A DNA stretch of 64,000 nt, from the NCBI RefSeq assembly GCF_009739465.1, contig NZ_WHOM01000045.1:124001-188000 (forward strand). The letters run 5' to 3'. The notes under the pieces were generated by a model. It had not been told where the DNA came from. It ran no database searches and worked only from the letters and a program-made list of their open reading frames with translations. Positions within the stretch are counted from its first letter, which is position 1. The number at the start of each line of letters is the position of its first letter. This DNA is from Streptomyces apocyni. Lineage in GTDB: Bacteria > Actinomycetota > Actinomycetes > Streptomycetales > Streptomycetaceae. This document shows, in pieces, positions 7,580-15,276 of the stretch. Both the position numbers and the translations under genes were made by a program.

Positions 7580-8251
7580 TCAGACGACCCTCAGGTGTGA
7601 CGCGCCGCGTCGTGTGCGAGCGGCGGCGGATGGTGGGGCGGTGGCGGTAGCGGTGAGGCCGGGGTCCTGGAGCATCAGGGTCAGTCGGCTGAGGCCGATG
7701 GACCGCAGTGTGGCGGGGGTCTCGCTGATGATCCGGCAGGTGGCGCGGCCCTTGGCCGGGTCCGGGTGGCGCAGCGGGCGCAGCGCGCCGTCGTGTTCCA
7801 CGGCGGCGCGGCCGACGGCTCTGATCCAGTGCGGCAGGCCTTGCTGATAGGCGGCGTTCATGATCGGGTCCGCCGCGATGTCCCGGCGAATGTCCTGAAT
7901 CCCTCGGTCCTGCGCGTGGGTGTCGAGCGCGGACGCGAACTGGGCGAGCAGCGGCAGGCACCAGCTCGTCTCATGCTCGGCGAGTACCTCGCTCGCATCC
8001 GGGTGGAAGAGGACGAAGCGCAGGAAGTTGTGGCGCGGCATGGCCGTGGGATGCGGCCGTACGGAGCCGAAGAGGGCGTCGTACGCGGAGTTGGCGACGA
8101 TGACGTCCCAGCGGTGATTCACGACCAGGGAGGGGAAGGGCGTGGCGTAGAGCATCGCGGCGTAGTCCCGCAGGTACGACCGTGTACCGGGGTTCGCTGT
8201 GTCCAGCGGGTCGTCGCAGGCGCTGCCGCGCCCCGCCACCGCGTCATTCAT
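7580..8251 (-). CDS. MmyB-like ligand-binding domain protein lacking an HTH
   Basis: This 223-residue protein is essentially only the MltR/MmyB ligand-binding domain (PAS-like, acyl-ligand binding in family members): RSYLRDYAAMLYATPFPSLVVNHRWDVIVANSAYDALFG, then RHNFLRFVLFHPDA. It ends in the typical RLTLMLQDPGL and a short basic tail. Full-length family members carry an N-terminal XRE-type HTH of about 80 residues, which is missing here. The 210 bp upstream do not encode one in any frame on this strand. It may be a decoy, a ligand-sensing partner, or a decayed regulator. Family assignment is strong; the role is open. Confidence 0.85.
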   Translation of the reverse strand: MNDAVAGRGSACDDPLDTANPGTRSYLRDYAAMLYATPFPSLVVNHRWDVIVANSAYDALFGSVRPHPTAMPRHNFLRFVLFHPDASEVLAEHETSWCLPLLAQFASALDTHAQDRGIQDIRRDIAADPIMNAAYQQGLPHWIRAVGRAAVEHDGALRPLRHPDPAKGRATCRIISETPATLRSIGLSRLTLMLQDPGLTATATAPPSAAARTRRGASHLRVV

Positions 8252-8270
8252 CGAGATTCACCATCGAGAT
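8249..8270. repeat. Direct repeat CATCGAGAT x2
   Basis: CATCGAGAT occurs at 8249-8257 and 8262-8270 with 4 bp between, overlapping the start codon of the MmyB-domain gene. It could be a regulator site, but only two copies exist. The remaining bases to 8461 hold the divergent promoters; no other feature was seen. Confidence 0.4.
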
Positions 8271-8461
8271 CTCGTCCCTCCCGTGGGTGCGGCGTGGAGG
8301 CCGCAGAGCGATCCTGCTGGTTGAGAAGAGAACGTGTCAACAATCGTGGCATTCGGCGGCGTTGTTCGATCAGATCGCGCCACAACTGTGGCAACCCTTG
8401 GCCGGGATCTGGCTGAAGCGATATTCTCCACAACCCACCGTCACATCGAGGAGACCCACCG

Positions 8462-9199
8462 GTGCCAGATGGCCTCTCGGCTGCGGGCCCGGCAAGTACC
8501 GGGCCGCTCGCGGCAACCCTCGTACGTGTCGGCGAACTCGCCGACAAGCTCGGCCTGTGTCGTGACGAGGTCTTCAGCCTGCAGCAACTCTCCGCCCAGT
8601 CGGGAGTCCCGGTCGGCGTGGTCAAGGCGCTGCTGGAAGGCCGGGAGGCGGGCGAGCCTGACCTCCAGACGCGCTTTCTGCAGCGGTTCGACCTGCTGCG
8701 CAGAACGCGCCTCAAGCCGGATGGCCGCCGCTACACCCAGCAGGAGATCGCCTGCGGCGCGGGCATGTCGCGCCAGCAGGCGGGCGCCCTGATCAACGGC
8801 GATCGGCGTCCCACCATGGAGCACTGCGACGCCATACAGCGGTTTTTCCAGGTGCACGCGGGGTTCCTGACGGCTTCGGACGCCGACGCGCTCGACGGTG
8901 CGTTGCAGCGCACCGAGCAGGAACTCCTGCAGAGGCTGGCGGCCGAGGAGCGGGGCACCTCCCAGGGCGAGCTCTGCGAGTCGGATGACGTACCGGTGGA
9001 AGATCCGCTGCAGCGTCTGCTGTTGGACCACGGCGTACGCGGGATCGCCTGGCGCGCCGCGCAGTTGCCCACGGACAAGCACCGGGACACCGTCACGGAG
9101 TGGCTCGACATGCTGCTGGAGAACGTCAGACGGTCGGATCCGGCGCCGGGTCCGGAGTCCAAGCCGGGTCCGGAGCCCGAGCCGGAGTCGGAGTCCTGA
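8462..9199 (+). CDS. Helix-turn-helix (XRE-like) regulator
   Basis: This 245-residue protein has HTH-like segments: VFSLQQLSAQSGVPVGVVKALLEGREA (about 38-65) and, more clearly, TQQEIACGAGMSRQQAGALINGDRRPTMEHCDAIQRFF (about 92-130). A helical region follows, with a low-complexity Pro/Glu tail (GPESKPGPEPEPESES). It heads an operon with an ImmA/IrrE-type protease, a multi-pass membrane protein and an FAD oxidoreductase. In such pairs the protease cleaves the HTH repressor to release transcription. GTG 8462 follows a GGAGA site. The protein is likely the repressor of its own operon, which is inferred from ImmA/ImmR analogy. Confidence 0.8.
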   Translation: MPDGLSAAGPASTGPLAATLVRVGELADKLGLCRDEVFSLQQLSAQSGVPVGVVKALLEGREAGEPDLQTRFLQRFDLLRRTRLKPDGRRYTQQEIACGAGMSRQQAGALINGDRRPTMEHCDAIQRFFQVHAGFLTASDADALDGALQRTEQELLQRLAAEERGTSQGELCESDDVPVEDPLQRLLLDHGVRGIAWRAAQLPTDKHRDTVTEWLDMLLENVRRSDPAPGPESKPGPEPEPESES

Positions 9200-9293
9200 T
9201 GCGGCGGCCGCACGCGCGGGACGAACAGCGGCGAGATCGGCGGGGCAGGCGACAGGCACGGATGCGGGGCGAGTGGTGGGCATAGGCAGGGAC

Positions 9294-9827
9294 ATGCGTC
9301 GGCTGTGCGGCGAACTCGTCAGCGGTATCGACCTGCCGCCCCCGACCCCGCCCGCGGACCTCTACGCCGCACTGTGCGCGGGGATGAGCCGCCGCCGTGG
9401 CCGCCCGGTCAGATTCAAGATGGCGCCGTTCCCGCCGGACACGGCCAGCGGGCTCTGGCTGGACATGGCCGACCAGGACCTGATCGTCGTCGAGGAACGC
9501 ACCGCACCCGACCACCAACTCGTCATCCTGGGCCATGAGTTGTGGCACATGAAGGCCGGGCACTGTGGCCACGAGGTGGCCGGAACCGAAGTCGCCGCGC
9601 GACTGCTGTCCCAGACCGCTGACTTACAGGAAACCGTACGCAGCGTGTCGGCCCGCACCCGCTTCGACCAGGCAGAGGAGGACGAGGCGGAGAGCTTCGG
9701 CCTGCTGCTGGCCAGCAAGTGCCGCCCCTGGCTGGCGACGGCGGGCGAGCGCGGCTCGGCGGCGGGGCGCGACGCGCTCGCCGGGCGGATCGAGGCCTCG
9801 CTCGGCCGTCGCCGGCCGCGGGGCTGA
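9294..9827 (+). CDS. ImmA/IrrE-family metallo-endopeptidase
   Basis: This 177-residue protein carries the zinc metalloprotease signature HELWH in VILGHELWHMKAGHCG, plus a downstream acidic stretch (QAEEDEAESFGLLLASK) that supplies the third ligand region. These enzymes are typically anti-repressors that cleave a cognate HTH protein; here that would be the gene 94 bp upstream. GTG codons at 9273 and 9276 in the same frame are alternative starts. The stop lies 3 bp before the GTG of the membrane protein, so the genes are tightly coupled. Similar proteins are sometimes labelled toxin components; the protease-regulator reading is better supported. Confidence 0.82.
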   Translation: MRRLCGELVSGIDLPPPTPPADLYAALCAGMSRRRGRPVRFKMAPFPPDTASGLWLDMADQDLIVVEERTAPDHQLVILGHELWHMKAGHCGHEVAGTEVAARLLSQTADLQETVRSVSARTRFDQAEEDEAESFGLLLASKCRPWLATAGERGSAAGRDALAGRIEASLGRRRPRG

Positions 9828-9830
9828 CGC

Positions 9831-11147
9831 GTGGAGAACTCGGACTACTACATTCCCGCGGTCGCCATGGGGATCGCGTTCGTCTGCAAACTTCCCGGGA
9901 CCGTACGGGACTGGCGTGATCCGCTGGTCCGCTCCGTCAGTGTGCTGCTCGGGCTCGCGGCCGCGGTGTTCTTCTTCGCCGCGCCACCGACGATCGCCGA
10001 GGTCAACCGCATCACCGGCGTCGCGAACTTCTCCGCCCCCCTGGCCTACGGCCTGCTGTCGGCCTTCTCCGCCTCCACCCTGGTACTGATCGTCAACTGG
10101 CGTGGCGGGCCGCCGGACCAGACCCGCCGGATCACCCGGGCGCTGATGGCCGGGTACGGCCTGGTGAGCGTCACGCTCGCGGTGCTCTTCGCCCTCGGCA
10201 GCGCACCGGTCGAACGGCTGCGGGACCTGGACACGTACTACGCGACCACGCCGTACATCCGCGAGATGATCGTGCTGTACCTCGTGGCGATAGCCGCCCC
10301 GGCCTTTGGCGTCTGCGTCCTGTGCTGGCGCTGGGCGCGTCAGGTGCGGAGCCGCTGGCTGCGGGCCAGCCTGATGATCATCGTGACCGGCTATCTGTTC
10401 AAGATCGCCTATGTCTGCGCCAAGCTCACGGCCGTGGTCGCACGGTGGTGCGGAGCTGACCTGGATGTGCTGAGCACCGGCGCCGCCCCCGTGTTCGCGT
10501 CCGTCGGCGCCCTGTTCGCCGTGGTGGGCTTCCTGCTGCCGCTGGTGGGCTCCCGGCTCTCGGAGGCCGCTCGTACCTGGCTGACCTACTGGCGGCTGGG
10601 CGCCCTGTGGCGGGAGCTGCACCTGTCCACCCGGAGTGAGGGCGCGTCGGTGCGGATCGCCTGGTGGGCGGCGCCCGGTCTGCGCGCCACGCTGCGGGAG
10701 ACACAGATCCACGACGACCTCCTTGGCCTGCAGCCGTTCCTCGACGAGACGGTACGGACCCGTGCGTACGAGGCGGCCCTCGCCGGTGGCGCGGACGCCC
10801 GGGACGCCGGGGCGGTGGGCGACGCGGCGATGGTGGCCGCGGCGGTACGGGTGAAGGCCGCGGAGACGGCCAGGGCCCGGTACGTACCGGCCGGGGCCGC
10901 ACACCGCCCCGCCCCGCCCTCGCCACCGCCCCCCGCCGAGCCGTCGCCACACGGACTGTCGCCGCACGGACCGTCGTCGCACCAACAGCCGTCGCACGGA
11001 CCCTCGTCGACCGAACCCGCATCGGCCATCGCCGCCGGTGCGGGTGCCGGCCCGAGGTCCCTGGCGCGGGTGTCCCGCGCCCTGCGGTCCCCGATTGTCG
11101 CCGCAGCCCGTCAGGCGGCGGCCAGTACAGAGAGCAGCCCACGATGA
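9831..11147 (+). CDS. MAB_1171c-family multi-pass membrane protein
   Basis: This 438-residue protein has about seven predicted transmembrane helices in its first 245 residues (for example YIPAVAMGIAFVC, SVSVLLGLAAAVFFFA, PLAYGLLSAFSASTLVLIV, LVSVTLAVLFALG, MIVLYLVAIAAPAFGVCVL, SLMIIVTGYLFKIAYV, FASVGALFAVVGFLLPLV). A conserved cytoplasmic domain follows (TWLTYWRLGALWRELH, then VRIAWWAAP, LRETQIHDDLL), as in the MAB_1171c/DUF6545 family. The last 90 residues are Pro/Ser/His-rich (SPHGLSPHGPSSHQQ) and probably disordered. It sits in the HTH-ImmA operon and overlaps the next gene through ATGA. Transport is only a database guess; a signalling role is equally plausible. Confidence 0.85.
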   Translation: MENSDYYIPAVAMGIAFVCKLPGTVRDWRDPLVRSVSVLLGLAAAVFFFAAPPTIAEVNRITGVANFSAPLAYGLLSAFSASTLVLIVNWRGGPPDQTRRITRALMAGYGLVSVTLAVLFALGSAPVERLRDLDTYYATTPYIREMIVLYLVAIAAPAFGVCVLCWRWARQVRSRWLRASLMIIVTGYLFKIAYVCAKLTAVVARWCGADLDVLSTGAAPVFASVGALFAVVGFLLPLVGSRLSEAARTWLTYWRLGALWRELHLSTRSEGASVRIAWWAAPGLRATLRETQIHDDLLGLQPFLDETVRTRAYEAALAGGADARDAGAVGDAAMVAAAVRVKAAETARARYVPAGAAHRPAPPSPPPPAEPSPHGLSPHGPSSHQQPSHGPSSTEPASAIAAGAGAGPRSLARVSRALRSPIVAAARQAAASTESSPR

Positions 11148-12604
11148 GCCGATCCCCGTCCCTGCCCACCGGACACTCCGGCCGGCCGCGCCGTGCTGTC
11201 GTGGTGGGCGGAGGGCTGGCCGGAATGCTCACGGCCGCCGTCCTCGCCCGCGCGACCGACGCGGTCGACGAGGTCATGGTCATCGAGCGTGACACGCTCC
11301 CCGAGGGTCCCCACGCACGAAAGTCCCTGCCCCAGGCCCGGCACACCCATCTGCTGTGGTCCGGCGGCGCCCGCGCCTTCGAGAGCCTGCTGCCCGGCAT
11401 CACCGACCGGTGGCTGGCCGCCGGAGCCCGCCGTATCCCGCTGCCCACCGGCCTGGTCACCATGACGGCCCAGGGCTGGATGCGCCGCTGGTCCGAGATG
11501 CAGTACGTGATCGCCTGCTCCCGCGACCTGCTGGACTGGGTGGTCAGGGAGCAGGTGCTGCCCCTGCCCTCGGTCACCGTCCTCGAACGCACCGACTTCC
11601 TGGGCCTGGTGGGCGATGCCGACCGGGTGACCGGCGCCCGCGTACGCACTGCCGAGGACGGCGAGCAGGTCCTGCACGCCGACCTGGTCATCGACGCGAG
11701 CGGCCGTGGCTCACAGGCTCCGGCATGGCTCGAGGCCCTGGGAGTGGGGCCGATCGAGGAGGCCGAGGTCGACTCCGGCCTCGTCTACGCGAGTCGCGTC
11801 TACCGTGCTCCGGAAGGCACCGAGGACTTCCCCATCGTCAACGTCCAGGCCGACCCGCGCGTCCCCGTCCCGGGGCGGACCGCGACGATCGTCCCGGTCG
11901 AGGGCGCCCGCTGGCTGGTCACCCTCTCCGGCACCCGAGGCGGCGAACCCACCCGCGACCCTGCCAGGTTCGAGCCCTTCGCCCGCTCCGTGCGGCACCC
12001 GGTCGTCGGCGAACTGATCTCGCAGACCACGCCGTTGACCGAGGAGGTGACCCTCTCCCGCAGCACGGTGAACCGGCGCCGCTACTTCGAGAAGGCCAGG
12101 GACTGGCCGGAGGGCTTCATCGCGGTGGGCGACGCGGTGGCCACGTACAACCCGGTCTACGGGCAGGGCATGTCCGTGGCGGCCCAGGGCATCACCGCCC
12201 TGCGCGACCAGCTCGCGTCCGGGCCGTCGGCGCACGATCGGCTGCGTGCGCCAGGTCTGGCCCGCCAGGTACAGCGGGCCATCGGGCGCAGGGCCGCCTT
12301 CGCCTGGGAGCTGGCGACGTCGCAGGACATTCTCTACCCCGGCGCCAAGGGCAAGCGTCCTCCGGCCGCCGCGAAGCTCCTGAACCGTTATGTCGACCGC
12401 TTCATGGAGACCGCCACCGACCGCGCCGCGGTCGCCCAGGCCCTCTTCGACGTGCTGACCATGTCGGCACCGCCGACCGCCTGGGTGCAGCCGGACATCG
12501 CCGTCGCGATGCTCAGGGGGCGTGGCAAGCCCGCGCTCCAGGGGCCGCCGCTGACCGTCGACGAGCTGAAGGCCGCCGCGTCCGGGCCCCGCCTCGCTGA
12601 CTGA
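11144..12604 (+). CDS. FAD-dependent oxidoreductase (monooxygenase-like)
   Basis: This 486-residue flavoprotein has an N-terminal Rossmann dinucleotide site, AVVVGGGLAGMLTAAVLARA (GxGxxG), the FAD-binding arginine region PQARHTHLLWSGG, and DLVIDASGRGS. The second FAD motif is GDAVATYNPVYGQGMSVAAQG. It resembles Streptomyces FAD-dependent epoxidase/hydroxylase-type proteins. ATG 11144 overlaps the upstream stop as ATGA, so translation is coupled to the membrane protein. The substrate is unknown; recurrence with the HTH-ImmA-membrane module suggests it modifies a lipid or small signal handled by that membrane protein. Confidence 0.9.
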   Translation: MSRSPSLPTGHSGRPRRAVVVGGGLAGMLTAAVLARATDAVDEVMVIERDTLPEGPHARKSLPQARHTHLLWSGGARAFESLLPGITDRWLAAGARRIPLPTGLVTMTAQGWMRRWSEMQYVIACSRDLLDWVVREQVLPLPSVTVLERTDFLGLVGDADRVTGARVRTAEDGEQVLHADLVIDASGRGSQAPAWLEALGVGPIEEAEVDSGLVYASRVYRAPEGTEDFPIVNVQADPRVPVPGRTATIVPVEGARWLVTLSGTRGGEPTRDPARFEPFARSVRHPVVGELISQTTPLTEEVTLSRSTVNRRRYFEKARDWPEGFIAVGDAVATYNPVYGQGMSVAAQGITALRDQLASGPSAHDRLRAPGLARQVQRAIGRRAAFAWELATSQDILYPGAKGKRPPAAAKLLNRYVDRFMETATDRAAVAQALFDVLTMSAPPTAWVQPDIAVAMLRGRGKPALQGPPLTVDELKAAASGPRLAD

Positions 12605-12713
12605 CGCCCGCCCGGCCGACTGACACCCCCCAGCCGGCTGACTCCCCGTGCCCGGCCCGGTGGGGCAAACCCCCGCGCGGCGCCGGGTGAACCATACTGG
12701 GCCGTTTACCAGG

Positions 12714-12761
12714 ACATCGCCACATCGCCACATCGCCACATCGCCACATCGCCACATCGCG
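12714..12761 (+). repeat. Tandem 8-bp repeat ACATCGCC, six copies
   Basis: Five perfect and one slightly altered copy of ACATCGCC run head to tail, followed by degenerate CATCGCC units up to the DUF1232 ribosome binding site. This microsatellite lies in the untranslated leader and may vary in copy number between strains. Confidence 0.8.
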
Positions 12762-12794
12762 CATCGCCCATCGCCATGGGCACCTGGAGGCGGC

Positions 12795-13082
12795 ATGAGT
12801 ACCGAGATCACGATGGTCGTGGTGATCGTCGGCGTGGTGTTCGTCGGTAGCGCCGCGCTGACGATCTTCCTCGCAGTCCGGCTGCTGCGGGCCCGCAAGC
12901 TGCTGCGCGACGCGGGCGTCCCGCCGGAGAACAAGCTGGCCTTCTGGGGCGCGCTGATCTACCTGATCTCTCCGGTGGACCTGCTGCCCGACCCCGTCCT
13001 GCTCGACGACATCGGGGTTCTGCTGCTCGCTCTGCGCTCGCTCCACTCATCCAAGAGCGCCAATTCGGTACGCAGACCCTAG
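12795..13082 (+). CDS. DUF1232 membrane protein
   Basis: This 95-residue protein has a long N-terminal transmembrane helix (TMVVVIVGVVFVGSAALTIFLAV), a basic stretch, and the DUF1232 signature ENKLAFWGALIYLISPVDLLPDPVLLDDIGVLLLAL, a second hydrophobic hairpin. The family is conserved but uncharacterised. ATG 12795 is preceded by GGAGG at 12786-12790. Its stop is 9 bp before the GTG of the NB-ARC gene, so the two are probably cotranscribed. A small membrane protein directly upstream of an NLR may be worth testing as part of the same system, though DUF1232 genes are also common elsewhere. Confidence 0.92.
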   Translation: MSTEITMVVVIVGVVFVGSAALTIFLAVRLLRARKLLRDAGVPPENKLAFWGALIYLISPVDLLPDPVLLDDIGVLLLALRSLHSSKSANSVRRP

Positions 13083-13091
13083 AGTTGACGC

Positions 13092-15236
13092 GTGGCGGAT
13101 CAGACGTGGAACAGCGTGGGTGGGCAGGCCAGGGTGAGTACGGCTCTTCAGGTCGGGCAGGCGAGGGACATCCACGTATACGAACAACGCGCGGATGCCG
13201 AGCTCGATGTGATGTCGTATCAGCTACCGCCGGATGTACGGCACTTCCAGAACCGGGACGAGGAGCGGACCCAGGTGCTGCGGGCCGCCGGGTGGCAGCG
13301 GCCCGCGGGCGGTAGGCCGCTGGTGGTGTCGGTCAGCGGGATGGGCGGAATGGGCAAGACCGCGCTCGGGGTGCACCTCGCGCACCAACTCGCCGCACAG
13401 GGCGAATACCTGGTGCGCTACGTGAACCTCGACGATCACCAGCAGGACGGCGGAGCCGATATCGCCGAAGCCCTCGGTGAGTTACTGCGCTCCTTCCGGG
13501 TGCGGGACTGGCTGGAGACGACCTTCGAGGGGCGCAGAAAGCAGTACTGGGAGCAGACCGGCAGACGGCGTCTGGTCGTCATCGTCGACAATGCGCGGTT
13601 CTTCCGTACGGAAGTCGAGCCGCTGCTGCCCGCGTCCGCCGACAGCGTGCTCATCGTCATCAGCCAGGAGAAGCTGTACGACATCCGGGGCGGCGCTGAC
13701 CTGGAGCTTCCGGTCGGCCCACTGGAGGCCGGGGACGCCGAGCAGCTGCTCGCCAAGATCGTGCGGGACCCCCGGCTGGCCGCCGACCCGGCGTCGGCCG
13801 CCGCGCTCGCGCGGATCTGCGGCGGGCTGCCCGCCGCGCTCGAGGTCGCCGCCGAGTGGGTGCGCGGGAACGAGATGCGACGGCTCTCCCGGCTGATCGC
13901 CGAACTCACCGCCGAACTCGACGAGAAGGGGGTGCCGACGGTGGAGGCCGTATGGGATGCCGCCTACCGGCGCTTAAGCCCGGGTGCGGCCACGCTCTAC
14001 AGGCTGCTGGCCGGATACCCGGGGCCGTACATCCTGCCGGAGGCGGCGGTGGCGCTGCTGGGGGAGGGCGAGGACGCCGCCGAGGACGCGTTGGGGGAGC
14101 TGGTCCGGGCCAGTCTGCTGCTGCGGGCGCGGGGCGGGCGGCGGCTGCGGATGCATGACCTGCTGCGGGCGCACGCGGTGCGCTGCGCGCGCCGCCGAGG
14201 CGTTGAGGGCGTCGAGGGCGTCGAAGGGCGGCGGCGGGTCGTCCGCTGGTATCTGCGGCAGGCCCAGCGTGCCGACCTGCTGGCTGCTGGGCCCCGGATG
14301 ACTTTTGGTGAGGTGGTGCCCGCGCTGCCGGATGCTCCCGACATGGAGTTCACGCGGGGCGCGGAGGGTGAGGGGGAAGGGGAGGCGGCAGGGGAGGACG
14401 GGAAGGGCGCGGCGCTGCGTTGGCTTGAGGCTGAGCGGCTGGCGCTCTTCGCCTGCGTGCGCACCGCGTACGCCGCAGGGCTGGACAGCGAGGCCTGGGC
14501 GCTCTGCGAACCCCTGTTTACCCACTACCTCGACCACCCGCACTACACGGCGGTCACCGACGCGTTCCGTACCGGCCGGGACGCCGCCCAGCGCGCCGGA
14601 CACCCCCTCGCGCTCGTGCGAATGCGCTGCCAGTTGGCCCGCTCCTTGTGGGAGCAACGTGAGTACGCGGGGGCAGGCGACGAGATCGGCCAGGCCATGG
14701 CCGCGGTCGGCGCGCTGGGCGACGGGACTCGCGAGCGGAAACTGCGGGCATCCGCCATCGAGTTCCGCGGCATGCTCAGCTCGGCGCAGGGCGACTGGGC
14801 GAGCGCGGCGGCGGACTTCGAGGCGTCCGGACGTATCCACATCGAGATCGAGAACGACTACGGCGCCATGTTGCAGACCTACCGGCTGGGCCAGGCGCTG
14901 GCCGAGCTGGGCGAATCCGAACTCCCGCGGGCGATCACCCTGTTGGAGCAGGCTCACGCACAGGCCAGGGAGGATGGGCGGGCGCGGATGGCCGCGCGTA
15001 CGGGCTTCGAACTCGGCCGGGTGCTGCACCGGGTCGGGCGCCGCGACGAGGCCAGGGCTCTGTACGAGGCGGCCCTGGTCGGTGCGCGACAGCGCGGCTC
15101 GGGCCGCGAGGAGGTCCGGTCGCTGGAAGCGCTGGCGGACCTCGCCGATGAGACGGGCGCCCCGGACACGGCCCGCCAGCACCGCGCGGCCGCCGACGCC
15201 GTGCGGGAGCGGGGCGGCGCGCTGGGCTCGGGCTAG
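13092..15236 (+). CDS. NB-ARC/TPR STAND protein (bacterial NLR) with N-terminal amyloid-like motif
   Basis: This 714-residue STAND NTPase is built as a sensor-switch. Residues 7-30 hold an N-terminal motif (NSVGGQ, LQVGQARDIHV) matching the C-terminal motif of the small protein at 6463. NB-ARC follows: Walker A GMGGMGKTA (83-91), Walker B LVVIVD (161-166), GLPAA (244-248) and the winged-helix MHDLLRAHA motif (354-362). After an acidic Glu/Gly linker (about 420-435), the C-terminal third is helical TPR-type repeats, the likely ligand sensor. Such proteins oligomerise on activation and template amyloid folding of a partner effector. GTG 13092 lies 9 bp after the DUF1232 stop with no clear ribosome site. 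Confidence 0.9.
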   Translation: MADQTWNSVGGQARVSTALQVGQARDIHVYEQRADAELDVMSYQLPPDVRHFQNRDEERTQVLRAAGWQRPAGGRPLVVSVSGMGGMGKTALGVHLAHQLAAQGEYLVRYVNLDDHQQDGGADIAEALGELLRSFRVRDWLETTFEGRRKQYWEQTGRRRLVVIVDNARFFRTEVEPLLPASADSVLIVISQEKLYDIRGGADLELPVGPLEAGDAEQLLAKIVRDPRLAADPASAAALARICGGLPAALEVAAEWVRGNEMRRLSRLIAELTAELDEKGVPTVEAVWDAAYRRLSPGAATLYRLLAGYPGPYILPEAAVALLGEGEDAAEDALGELVRASLLLRARGGRRLRMHDLLRAHAVRCARRRGVEGVEGVEGRRRVVRWYLRQAQRADLLAAGPRMTFGEVVPALPDAPDMEFTRGAEGEGEGEAAGEDGKGAALRWLEAERLALFACVRTAYAAGLDSEAWALCEPLFTHYLDHPHYTAVTDAFRTGRDAAQRAGHPLALVRMRCQLARSLWEQREYAGAGDEIGQAMAAVGALGDGTRERKLRASAIEFRGMLSSAQGDWASAAADFEASGRIHIEIENDYGAMLQTYRLGQALAELGESELPRAITLLEQAHAQAREDGRARMAARTGFELGRVLHRVGRRDEARALYEAALVGARQRGSGREEVRSLEALADLADETGAPDTARQHRAAADAVRERGGALGSG

Positions 15237-15276
15237 GGCCTGTGGGTTGTGTGGGCTGGTGCTTGCGGGCTGTGGG

